Assembly (NCBI RefSeq): GCF_001713475.1
Contig: NZ_CP016499.1
Location: 992,001-1,056,000, forward strand
DNA: 64,000 nt
Direction: 5' to 3'
DNA from: Agrobacterium sp. RAC06
GTDB taxonomy: Bacteria > Pseudomonadota > Alphaproteobacteria > Rhizobiales > Rhizobiaceae
Shown here in pieces: positions 56,782-64,000 of the stretch. The translations under genes were made by a program, and so were the position numbers. Each line of letters opens with the position of its first letter. Within the stretch, counting starts at the first letter, position 1. Under the pieces are notes generated by a model, which saw only the letters and a program-made list of their open reading frames with translations, ran no database searches and was not told the origin of the DNA.

Positions 56782-57456
56782 ATCCTGCCCCCGTCGCGGC
56801 AACGTCACAACTGTGATACAAATCACAAGCCGCACGCTTCGCCATTTTCTGCAATTGTCCGCCGCATGCCTCGTCCTGTCGGCCCGATGAGCGTCGAAAT
56901 TGCGGTTCGGAACCGCTTTCACCCTCGGAATCACGCGCACAGAGGCAATGTCTCTAATTCACTGCCATTATGGCATAAATCCGTTTGCTCTTGCTATTGT
57001 GACGTAGAAAACATACAAGGCACACGAGGGATAAAAGTGCAAACGGGATAGAATTCCGCCCACGGCTGCCAACCTCAGATAATGGAATTGGCGCCTGTTC
57101 AACCGGACATTCATCTGCCGTCGCCGCATTTTTTCCTGAAACTGGTTCAACACGCCGACAAGGTCGGCACATCATCGGTGGCTCTCCACCATCAGCTCTT
57201 TACCGAGCATTCATCGGGCCCCGTGGGGTTCATATCATTGTCGTTGACGTACGGTTTTTGATGTCTTTGCAACAGGTTTACATAACCAGGAACGGATCGG
57301 GATCAGAAAGTGTCCCGCTGTCCGTCCGTATGTTGCAAACCCGGTCCTCCGTGCGTCCACATCTATATCCGGCGCACAGTCCGCTAGGTTCCAGCCGCTT
57401 TAAAGTTCAGCGCGCGGGTGGACCACCGACCGAGGGCGCCGAGGAGCACAGCTTAA
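56782..57456. other. Divergent amidase-rne intergenic region
   Basis: The 675 bases show no convincing gene; short readings here have no homology I recognise. They hold a CRP-like palindrome near the amidase, a second palindrome TGCCA-tta-TGGCA (56963-56975) and then a long upstream region of rne. RNase E genes are usually autoregulated through a long 5' UTR, so part of this is probably leader RNA. I cannot place the rne promoter with confidence. Confidence 0.45.
56812..56827 (-). promoter_or_regulatory. CRP-like palindrome upstream of the amidase gene
   Basis: TGTGATACAAATCACA equals the enterobacterial CRP core TGTGA-N6-TCACA with the extra T/A pair. An overlapping repeat TCACA-ac-TGTGA (56805-56816) extends it to the left. 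It lies 31 bases from the proposed TTG start. Confidence 0.45.
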
Positions 57457-60381
57457 ATGGCAGACAAAATGCTAATCGACGCGTCTCACGAAGAAGAGAC
57501 GCGCGTTGTCGTCGTTCGCGGTAACCGTATTGAAGAATTCGACTTCGAATCCCAACACAAGAAGCAGATACGCGGCAACATCTATCTGGCGAAGGTAACG
57601 AGGGTCGAGCCCTCGCTGCAGGCCGCTTTCGTCGATTACGGCGGCAACCGTCACGGCTTCCTGGCTTTCGCCGAAATTCACCCCGACTACTATCAGATCC
57701 CCCTCGCCGACCGTCAGGCACTGCTTCGTGCGGAAGCCGAAGAGCACCGCAAGGAAAACGACGTCGAAGGCGATGAGGTCTTCAACGACCCTGCCCAGCA
57801 AGATCAGCCCGACATCGGCATCAACACCACCAACTCCGTCACCTCGGCGATCGTCGATGACGTGGCAGCCGAACTGGCGGCTGAGGCCGATGCAGATGTC
57901 GCCGCGACAGCCGTGGTCGAAGGCGAGAGCGAAGCCGCAGCCGAAGAGCCTGTGGCCAAGGCCAAGCCGAAGCGTGTCCGCAAGCCGCGTGCCAAGAAGG
58001 CCGCCGCAGAGGAGACCGCAGCCGAAGAAGGCAGCGAAGGTTCTGATGACGTCGAAGGCGGCACGATCGCTGCCATGGTCGACATGGACGAGATTTCCGA
58101 AGAAGCCGGCGGACGCCGTGGCGGCCGTCGCGACGATGATGACGGCGACGATGATGACGACGATCACATCGAGGAAAAGGAAGAAATCGAATCCGTTGGC
58201 GCTGAAGACGCCATGGAAGAGGTTCCGGACCGGATCCAGCGCAAGCCGCGCAAGCAGTACCGCATCCAGGAAGTGATCAAGCGCCGGCAGATCCTGCTGG
58301 TGCAGGTTGCCAAGGAAGAACGCGGCAACAAGGGTGCTGCTCTCACCACCTATCTGTCGCTCGCCGGCCGCTACTCGGTCCTGATGCCGAACACAGCGCG
58401 CGGCGGCGGGATTTCCCGCAAGATCACCCAGCCGACCGACCGCAAGCGTCTGAAGGAAATCGCCCGCGGCCTCGAAGTGCCGCAGGGCATGGGAGTGATC
58501 CTGCGTACCGCAGGTGCCAACCGCACCAAGGTCGAGATCAAGCGCGACTTCGAATATCTGATGCGCCTGTGGGAGAACGTCCGCACGCTGACGCTCGCCT
58601 CGACCGCGCCGTGCCTCGTCTATGAAGAAGGTTCGTTGATCAAGCGCTCGATCCGCGACCTCTACAACAAGGACATTTCCGAGATCATCGTCTCGGGCGA
58701 AGAAGGCTATCGTGAAGCGAAAGACTTCATGAAGATGCTGATGCCGAGCCATGCCAAGGTGGTTCAGCCCTATCGCGACCTGCATCCGATCTTTGCGCGC
58801 TCGGGTATCGAAGCCCAGCTCGACAAGATGCTGCAGCCGCAGGTGACGCTGAAGTCGGGCGGCTACATCATCATAAACCAGACGGAAGCGCTCGTCTCGA
58901 TCGACGTCAACTCCGGTCGCTCTACCCGCGAATACTCGATTGAGGACACCGCACTCCAGACGAACCTCGAAGCGGCGGAAGAAGTCGCCCGCCAGCTGCG
59001 TCTGCGCGACCTGGCCGGCCTGATCGTCATCGACTTCATCGACATGGAAGAAAAGCGCAACAACCGCGCCGTCGAGAAGAAGCTGAAGGATTGCCTGAAG
59101 AACGACCGTGCCCGCATTCAGGTCGGCCGGATCTCGCATTTCGGCCTGCTGGAAATGTCGCGTCAGCGCATCCGCGCCTCGGTGCTGGAATCGACCACGC
59201 AGGTCTGCCCGCATTGCGCAGGCACCGGCCTCATCCGCTCGCAGTCGTCCGTTGCCCTGCATGTTCTGCGCGGCATCGAGGAGTTTCTGCTGAAGGCGAC
59301 GACGCACGACATCATCGTGCACACGACGCCGGAGACGGCACTCTACCTCCTCAACCAGAAGCGCGACACGATCGTCGACTATGAAGGCCGCTTCGGCGTG
59401 TCCATCGTCATCGATGGTGGCATGCCCGCTCAGCATGGCGGCTCGCAGCACTTCACCATCGAGCGCGGCGAAGCCGTCGAGAACCCGGTGAAGATCGAGA
59501 GCCTGTTGTCGCTCCTGCCCGAGATCGAGGAAGAGGACGACTACGTTCCGGAACCCGAGGACGAAGACGAGGAAGAAATCGTCGTCGCTGCCGCCAAGGC
59601 CGAGAGCGCACCGCAGCCGCCTCGCGCCGACAGCGAAGAAGGCAATCGCAAGCGCAAGCGTCGTCGTCGTCGCCGCGGCAAGAATGGCCAGAACGGCAAT
59701 GGCACCCATGCGGACGGCCAGAATGGCGACAACGGCGCCGACCTCGATGACGAGGATGGCGACGAGGGCGAGGACGATGCCAGCGAGAGCAATGGCGAAA
59801 TCCGCGCAGTCGAAGCCGAAGGTGACGGCAATGGTGACGACGCCCAGAAGCGCAAGCGCCGCCGTCGCGGCAAGCGCGGTGGCCGTCGCAATCGTCCGGG
59901 CGAAGAAGGCTCGATGGAAGCATCCGACGAGAACGACGATAATGGTGATGGCGATGACGCGGACGATGCGCCCGTCGACGCCGCAGCCACCGAGACCGTA
60001 GAGGTCGTTGCGCCGGAGACTGCAGAGGTCGTCGAGGAGGCTGTTGCGGCCACAAAGCCGAAGCCGCGCCGCACTCGCAAGGCCAAGTCTACCGCAGAGC
60101 CCGAAGCTGTGGCTGAGGTGGCACCTGCCGCCGTTATCGCCGCGCCAGTGGCACCTGTCGCCGAGACCGTCGTCGAAGAAGCACCGGTTGCCGCACCGGC
60201 TCCGGTCACTGCGCCGGCCCCTGCCCCGGCTGCCGAAGAGGCAAAGGCCGCCCGCGCCAATCGCGAATCCAACGTGGCGTCGTCCGAACCAGTCGTGACT
60301 TCGGTCAAGGCCACGGAAGACAGCACCGATGCCAAGCCCAAGAAGGGCGGCTGGTGGCAGAAGCGCGGTGGTTTCTTCTAA
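57457..60381 (+). CDS. rne: Ribonuclease E
   Basis: The 974-residue endonuclease starts MADKMLIDASHEEETRVVVV. Its S1 domain (QIRGNIYLAKVTRVEPSLQA to LSLAGRYSVLMPN) is interrupted at about residues 90-262 by an Ala/Glu/Asp-rich insert with an acidic run (DDDGDDDDDD). The catalytic aspartates lie in VSIDVNSGR (near 482) and VIDFIDMEE (near 525); CPHCAGTG at 584-591 is the Zn-link. The C-terminal part from about 700 alternates acidic runs and basic Arg/Lys-rich RNA-binding blocks (RKRKRRRRRR) and ends GWWQKRGGFF, the alphaproteobacterial hallmark. It scaffolds the degradosome and processes rRNA and mRNA. Confidence 0.97.
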   Translation: MADKMLIDASHEEETRVVVVRGNRIEEFDFESQHKKQIRGNIYLAKVTRVEPSLQAAFVDYGGNRHGFLAFAEIHPDYYQIPLADRQALLRAEAEEHRKENDVEGDEVFNDPAQQDQPDIGINTTNSVTSAIVDDVAAELAAEADADVAATAVVEGESEAAAEEPVAKAKPKRVRKPRAKKAAAEETAAEEGSEGSDDVEGGTIAAMVDMDEISEEAGGRRGGRRDDDDGDDDDDDHIEEKEEIESVGAEDAMEEVPDRIQRKPRKQYRIQEVIKRRQILLVQVAKEERGNKGAALTTYLSLAGRYSVLMPNTARGGGISRKITQPTDRKRLKEIARGLEVPQGMGVILRTAGANRTKVEIKRDFEYLMRLWENVRTLTLASTAPCLVYEEGSLIKRSIRDLYNKDISEIIVSGEEGYREAKDFMKMLMPSHAKVVQPYRDLHPIFARSGIEAQLDKMLQPQVTLKSGGYIIINQTEALVSIDVNSGRSTREYSIEDTALQTNLEAAEEVARQLRLRDLAGLIVIDFIDMEEKRNNRAVEKKLKDCLKNDRARIQVGRISHFGLLEMSRQRIRASVLESTTQVCPHCAGTGLIRSQSSVALHVLRGIEEFLLKATTHDIIVHTTPETALYLLNQKRDTIVDYEGRFGVSIVIDGGMPAQHGGSQHFTIERGEAVENPVKIESLLSLLPEIEEEDDYVPEPEDEDEEEIVVAAAKAESAPQPPRADSEEGNRKRKRRRRRRGKNGQNGNGTHADGQNGDNGADLDDEDGDEGEDDASESNGEIRAVEAEGDGNGDDAQKRKRRRRGKRGGRRNRPGEEGSMEASDENDDNGDGDDADDAPVDAAATETVEVVAPETAEVVEEAVAATKPKPRRTRKAKSTAEPEAVAEVAPAAVIAAPVAPVAETVVEEAPVAAPAPVTAPAPAPAAEEAKAARANRESNVASSEPVVTSVKATEDSTDAKPKKGGWWQKRGGFF

Positions 60382-60409
60382 GACCCGCGCGGTTGTGATC
60401 GAATGCAAG

Positions 60410-60437
60410 AAGGGCCCTTCACGGGGCCCTTTTTTTG
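60410..60437 (+). terminator. Rho-independent terminator after rne
   Basis: AAGGGCCC and GGGCCCTT form an 8-bp stem with a 6-base loop followed by T8. It lies 28 bases after the stop codon and also faces the convergent acetyltransferase gene. Confidence 0.88.
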
Positions 60438-60455
60438 TCTCCAGAATCTCGCCGG

Positions 60456-61013
60456 TCAGGCGCTGGGACGTGCGCGTTTCATCACTGATGTCAGACCACC
60501 GGCGAAGGTGGTGTCATAGGCGTGGGCATAGCCGCATTTCTCTGCCACGCGGATCGATGCAGCGTGTTCTGGCGCCAGGATACAGACGGTCTGGCCATGG
60601 GTACCATGAGCATCGATCCACGCATGGGCGGCCTGCATGGCTTCGGTTGCGAGACCGCGCCCGTGGCTTGCCGAGACGATCGCCCAGCCGGCTTCCGGCG
60701 CGGAGCCGGGCGGTGGATCCATGTCGCGGTGAAAATCGGCGAAGCCCGCTTCTCCGAGGTAAAGCCCCGTCTCACGGTCCTCGATTACCCAATAGCCGAA
60801 GCCGAGGGCATGCCAGTGGCCGATATAGCGCAGGAGCCGGGACCAGGTTTCGTTTGACGTCGAGGGGCGACCGGTGATGTGGCGGACGATGGCGTCGTCC
60901 TGCCACATGGCGAGCATCGCCTCGAAATCCTCGAGCCGGTGGGCGCGCAACCGCGTCCGCTGGGTGAGAATGTCGGGCGCGCTGACCAACTGGCTGATCC
61001 GTTGCGGTGTCAT
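60456..61013 (-). CDS. GNAT family N-acetyltransferase (RimJ/RimL-like)
   Basis: The 185-residue cytoplasmic enzyme has the RimJ/RimL pattern: TQRTRLRAHRLEDFEAMLAM, RYIGHWHALGFGYWVIEDRE, and the acetyl-CoA loop SHGRGLATEAMQAAHAWI. The C-terminal NxxSxRVxEKxG motif appears as HAASIRVAEKCGY. The ATG at 61013 follows GGAGG; a further ATG eight codons upstream is less likely. Substrate is unknown. Confidence 0.9.
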   Translation of the reverse strand: MTPQRISQLVSAPDILTQRTRLRAHRLEDFEAMLAMWQDDAIVRHITGRPSTSNETWSRLLRYIGHWHALGFGYWVIEDRETGLYLGEAGFADFHRDMDPPPGSAPEAGWAIVSASHGRGLATEAMQAAHAWIDAHGTHGQTVCILAPEHAASIRVAEKCGYAHAYDTTFAGGLTSVMKRARPSA

Positions 61014-61128
61014 GACCCCACCTCCCCATGCCTTCAATCCGCGACTTCAGAAACTGATTCAGCTTGCTTTCAAACCGAGTCAGCAAAATTCCTGAAGCCC
61101 TTGATTGCGAATCTATTTCGCTCAATGC

Positions 61129-62295
61129 CTAAGCGCTTTTCGGCAGCCACTTCTCCAACCGAAAGGTCGCCTCGACCATGTCGGCCATGGTGCCGGCATA
61201 GGACAGTCGCAGTGCCAAATGGCCATCGATCGGATCGAAATCACGGCCGGGTGTGACGGCCACATCGGTCTCGGCGAGAATGCGCTTCGCAAAGCCCATG
61301 CTGTCATTCGTAAAGCTGCTTGCATCGACATAGGCGTAGAAGGCGCCGTCCATCGGCGACAGCAGCGGCAGGCCAAGCGCCGGCAGGCGGGCCATCAGGA
61401 AGTCGCGGTTCGCCTGGCAGGCGGCCTTGTAGTGCTCCAGCTCATCGGTCGCGCTCAGGGCGGCAAGCGCTGCGATCTGCGAGAGTTCCGGGGCGGAGAT
61501 GTAGAGGCTCTGGGCGACACATTCGACGGGACGCACCAGTTCCTCTGGCAGCACCATCCAGCCGATGCGCCAGCCGGTCATGCAATAGTATTTGGAGAAG
61601 GAATTGATGATGACGGCATCGTCGCCGATCTCCAGCGCGGTCGCCTCTTCTGCGCCATAGGTCAGGCCGTGATAGATCTCGTCGGAGATCAGGGTGATCC
61701 CCTCACCCTGGCAGTAGTCATAGACGGCCTTCAGCTGCGCCTTGGTCGTGACCGTGCCGGTCGGGTTGGCCGGGCTTGCGAGCAGCACGCCCTTGAGGCG
61801 AACGCCCGCTTCGGCCTGCGCAAGTTCCAGACTTTCCGGCGTCAGAGTGAAGCCGGTATCCGGACCAACGGCGACCTCGACCACTTTCAGGCCAAGCGCT
61901 GCCAGGATGCTGCGATAGGCGGGATAGCCGGGCCTGGCGATTGCCACGGCATCGCCGACATCGAAGAGCGAGAGGAAGGCTAGATTGAAGCCGGCGGAGG
62001 ACCCCGTGGTGACGACGATCCGGTTCCAGTCGACGGAGACATTGTGGCGACGCTGGTATTCCTCGGCGAGCGCCTGGCGAAGGCCGGTCAGCCCAAGCGC
62101 ATCGGTATAGCCGATACGGCCGCCTTCCAGCGCTTGGCGGGCGGCATGAAGCGCCGCCTGCGGTGCAGGATGGCCGGGTTGACCAACGGCCATGGAGATA
62201 ACCGGGCGGCCCTCCTGGCGTCTGCGGGTAGCCTCAGCCAGGATGTCCATGGCGTGGAAGGGTTCGACGGCACTGCGCTTGGAAATGGAAATCAA
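61129..62295 (-). CDS. PLP-dependent class I aminotransferase
   Basis: The 388-residue enzyme belongs to fold type I aspartate aminotransferase-like proteins: PVISMAVGQPGHPAPQA, TTGSSAGFNLAFLSLFDVGD, SPANPTGTV, SDEIYHGLTYG and SFSKYYCMTGWRIGWM, with the Schiff-base lysine near residue 234. Substrate specificity cannot be read from sequence. The start is TTG, chosen because GAGGAG lies 7 bases upstream; the next ATG is after residue 15 and would still leave the fold whole. It is divergent from the dsbA-like gene. Confidence 0.87.
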   Translation of the reverse strand: MISISKRSAVEPFHAMDILAEATRRRQEGRPVISMAVGQPGHPAPQAALHAARQALEGGRIGYTDALGLTGLRQALAEEYQRRHNVSVDWNRIVVTTGSSAGFNLAFLSLFDVGDAVAIARPGYPAYRSILAALGLKVVEVAVGPDTGFTLTPESLELAQAEAGVRLKGVLLASPANPTGTVTTKAQLKAVYDYCQGEGITLISDEIYHGLTYGAEEATALEIGDDAVIINSFSKYYCMTGWRIGWMVLPEELVRPVECVAQSLYISAPELSQIAALAALSATDELEHYKAACQANRDFLMARLPALGLPLLSPMDGAFYAYVDASSFTNDSMGFAKRILAETDVAVTPGRDFDPIDGHLALRLSYAGTMADMVEATFRLEKWLPKSA

Positions 62296-62437
62296 CGGAT
62301 CGCTCCTCGGTCTGACGCCCGACATTTGCCGCAAAGCGCGTGGCATCACAATGGAGAGGCTGGACAAGGCAGTGCAAAAAAGCCATTCCGCTTGAAAGCA
62401 TGAGCCTTTAGGCTCGATATCAGCCGGTGGCGACGAG

Positions 62438-62447
62438 CCGATATCGG
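62438..62447. repeat. CCGATATCGG palindrome in the divergent aminotransferase-dsbA promoter region
   Basis: A perfect 10-bp palindrome. An echo (CGATATC) lies 23 bases upstream, next to a GAGCC-ttta-GGCTC hairpin (62402-62415). A regulator site shared by the two divergent genes is possible. Confidence 0.3.
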
Positions 62448-62486
62448 CACGCCTGACGAATGAAGACGGCAAGGACGAGGAACAAC

Positions 62487-63248
62487 ATGGCCCTGAACTT
62501 CAAGATGATCGCCAGCGCAAGCGTGGCACTCCTTCCCGCCCTGATGCCGCTTCCGGCCGTGGCTCTCGACGAGGCACAGAAGAAGGAATTCGGCGAATTC
62601 ATCCGCGAATACCTGATCGCGAACCCCGAGATCATGCTCGAAGTGCAAGATGCCCTGCAGAAGAAGCAGGAAGAGATCCGCTCGCAGCGCTCGGCCGAGG
62701 CGTTGTCGACCAATCAGGATGCGATCTTCAACTCCGCCTATGATCTGGCCATCGGCAATCCGCAAGGGGATGTCACCGTGGTCGAGTTCTTCGACTACAA
62801 TTGCGGCTATTGCCGCCGCGCCCATGCCGACATGGAAGCCGTCATCGCCGAGGACAAGAATGTCCGCTACGTCCTGAAGGAATTCCCGATCCTTGGACCG
62901 GACTCGGAAGCCGCGCACAAGGTCTCGGATGCCGTGCGCAAGCTGTCGCCCGACAATTACGGTGCCTTCTTCCGTGCCATGATGACCCAGGACGGCCGGG
63001 CCTCGGAAGAGAGCGCGATTGCCATTGCCGGCGAACTCGGCATCGCCGAGGATGCCATCCGCGCCAAGATGGCCGAAAGCCCGAATTCCGCACAAGTGCA
63101 GGAAGCCTATCAGCTGGCAACCAGCCTTGGCATCACCGGTACGCCTTCCTATGTGATCGGCAATGAAACCGTTCCCGGCGCCGTCGGCAAGGAAGCGATC
63201 GTCGCCAAGGTCGGCAATGTGCGCGCCTGCGGGAAGGCCACCTGCTGA
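62487..63248 (+). CDS. DsbA-family disulfide oxidoreductase (Com1/ScsC-like)
   Basis: The 253-residue secreted protein has a signal peptide (cut near AVA, residue 26), an N-terminal helical segment with glutamate/lysine runs (EAQKKEFGEFIREYL, QKKQEEIRS) that resembles the oligomerisation stalk of ScsC/Com1 proteins, and a thioredoxin fold with CGYC (C106, C109) and a cis-proline GTPSYVIG. It may work as a disulfide isomerase or oxidase in the periplasm. Two further cysteines sit at the extreme C-terminus (ACGKATC). A GAGGA site precedes the ATG. Confidence 0.88.
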   Translation: MALNFKMIASASVALLPALMPLPAVALDEAQKKEFGEFIREYLIANPEIMLEVQDALQKKQEEIRSQRSAEALSTNQDAIFNSAYDLAIGNPQGDVTVVEFFDYNCGYCRRAHADMEAVIAEDKNVRYVLKEFPILGPDSEAAHKVSDAVRKLSPDNYGAFFRAMMTQDGRASEESAIAIAGELGIAEDAIRAKMAESPNSAQVQEAYQLATSLGITGTPSYVIGNETVPGAVGKEAIVAKVGNVRACGKATC

Positions 63249-63405
63249 GGGGCGACCTGCTGAAGGGCAAAACCACTCTTTTCCCCTCCCCGCGCCTGCC
63301 CAATACCCGGTTTTCCGGGGACGGTTTGGCGCGATCACGGCAAAGGGCTTTCCCTACAGGGGCTCTCGGTCTATAGGAGGCGGTTGAAAGTCGACGGAAG
63401 CGTAG

Positions 63406-63846
63406 ATGAGCAAAACCATTTTCGTGCTGAACGGCCCCAATCTCAACATGCTGGGAAAGCGGGAACCGGGGATCTATGGCGGCAAGACGCTCGCCGATAT
63501 CGAGGCAGACTGCAAGGCCGCCGGCGCCGAACTCGGGCTGACCATCGACTTCCGCCAGTCCAATCATGAGGGTGACCTCGTGAGCTGGTTGCACGAGGCA
63601 GGCGAGAAGTCGGTCGGCGTCGCAATCAATGCCGGAGCCTATACGCACACGTCGATTGCCCTGCATGACGCGATCAAGGCCGTATCCCCGCTTCCGGTGA
63701 TCGAGGTGCATATTTCCAACGTGCATGCGCGCGAGGAATTCCGCCATAAATCGGTGATAGCGCCCGCGTGCAAGGGCGTGATCTGCGGCTTCGGACCTCA
63801 TAGCTACATCCTGGCGCTTCAGGCGCTGAAAACCATCACGCAATAA
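63406..63846 (+). CDS. aroQ: 3-dehydroquinate dehydratase, type II
   Basis: The 146-residue shikimate-pathway enzyme shows [17 protein letters not shown] with R19 and the catalytic base Y24, [31 protein letters not shown], and the acid [12 protein letters not shown] (H102). It dehydrates 3-dehydroquinate to 3-dehydroshikimate as a cytoplasmic dodecamer. It leads into accB 23 bases downstream, the common aroQ-accB-accC order. Confidence 0.97.
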   Translation: MSKTIFVLNGPNLNMLGKREPGIYGGKTLADIEADCKAAGAELGLTIDFRQSNHEGDLVSWLHEAGEKSVGVAINAGAYTHTSIALHDAIKAVSPLPVIEVHISNVHAREEFRHKSVIAPACKGVICGFGPHSYILALQALKTITQ

Positions 63847-63869
63847 CAAGAATTACAGGACATCCACCC

Positions 63870-64000
63870 ATGGCTGAAAAGAAATCGGGCATCGATCAGA
63901 AGCTGATCCGCGATCTCGCGAACATCCTCAACGACACCGATCTCACCGAGATCGAAGTGGAGCAGGACGACCTGCGCATCCGCGTTTCGCGCAATGGCAC
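63870..64000 (+). CDS. accB: Acetyl-CoA carboxylase biotin carboxyl carrier protein, N-terminal fragment
   Basis: The first 43 codons only; the gene runs off the right edge. The start MAEKKSGIDQKLIRDLANIL and the following DTDLTEIEVEQDDLRIRVS match the N-terminal domain of AccB; the biotinyl domain lies outside. The position just after aroQ supports the call. Confidence 0.9.
   Translation, partial: MAEKKSGIDQKLIRDLANILNDTDLTEIEVEQDDLRIRVSRNG

Noticed and set aside
56963..56990. Possible sigma54 promoter (TGGCAT...TTGC)
   Set aside because: The GG and GC elements are 13 bases apart instead of 10, so the -24/-12 pattern is not met.
57247..57285. TTGACG-N17-TTGCAA as rne promoter
   Set aside because: The -35 is good but the -10 is not; no alternative in the region is clearly better, so no promoter is claimed.
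56941..57456. Possible small genes in the amidase-rne gap
   Set aside because: The readings of 60-90 codons have no consistent ribosome site or recognisable sequence; this is more likely rne leader DNA.
57472..60408. A 978-codon minus-strand reading opposite rne
   Set aside because: It is the antisense frame of the Ala/Glu-rich RNase E gene; the product is a repetitive hydrophobic/His-rich sequence without start signals.

Overview
The window is chromosomal DNA of an alphaproteobacterium, most likely a member of the Rhizobiaceae. The evidence is the GC-rich codon use, the gene order around the ribosomal clusters (fused str-S10-spc-alpha block without rpsD, next to secE-nusG-rplKAJL-rpoBC), the lengths and sequences of RpoA, RpoB, RpoC and RNase E, two tuf genes with identical products, and accessory families common in rhizobia. 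There is no IS element, integrase, CRISPR array or phage gene. The window is core genome with short accessory stretches at its edges.

Layout. 1-8.3 kb is mixed: the 5' end of ilvD; a membrane-anchored nuclease; msrP-msrQ followed by a secreted thioredoxin and a CcdA-type membrane protein, a likely periplasmic redox repair operon; a divergent DUF2809/DUF817 membrane pair; a YciI/DGPF-VOC-ECF42-like sigma factor cassette; and a DoxX gene with an FNR/FixK-type box in front of it. 8.5-28.0 kb is the minus-strand translation cluster: rpsL-rpsG-fusA-tuf, then rpsJ to rpsQ, rplN to rplO, secY-adk-rpsM-rpsK-rpoA-rplQ. Terminator-like or other stem-loops at several gene borders suggest it is cut into more transcription units than the gene order implies. 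28.5-45.1 kb holds a small acidic hypothetical gene on the plus strand and then the minus-strand series tRNA-Tyr, tRNA-Gly, tuf2, (three inserted genes), tRNA-Trp, secE, nusG, rplK, rplA, rplJ, rplL, rpoB, rpoC. This is the tufB-type arrangement of E. coli with insertions.

45.1-64 kb is housekeeping and cell-envelope DNA: rlmB; a glucosyl-3-phosphoglycerate phosphatase/synthase pair (compatible solute synthesis); a MliC-domain secreted protein; tRNA-Thr; NAD kinase; a methyltransferase; prfB with an intact programmed +1 frameshift; penicillin-binding protein 1A; an N-acetylmuramoyl-L-alanine amidase; RNase E with a large acidic insert in its S1 domain; a GNAT acetyltransferase; a class I aminotransferase; a DsbA-like oxidoreductase; aroQ; and the start of accB.

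I did not find a clearly new multi-gene system. The observations most worth following are regulatory RNA and DNA structures (prfB recoding site, L10-type leader, rplL-rpoB and rplR-rpsE stem-loops, FNR-like and CRP-like boxes), the four-gene msrPQ redox operon, the glucosylglycerate gene pair, and a small protein with a possible papain-like Cys-His-Asp triad beside tuf2.
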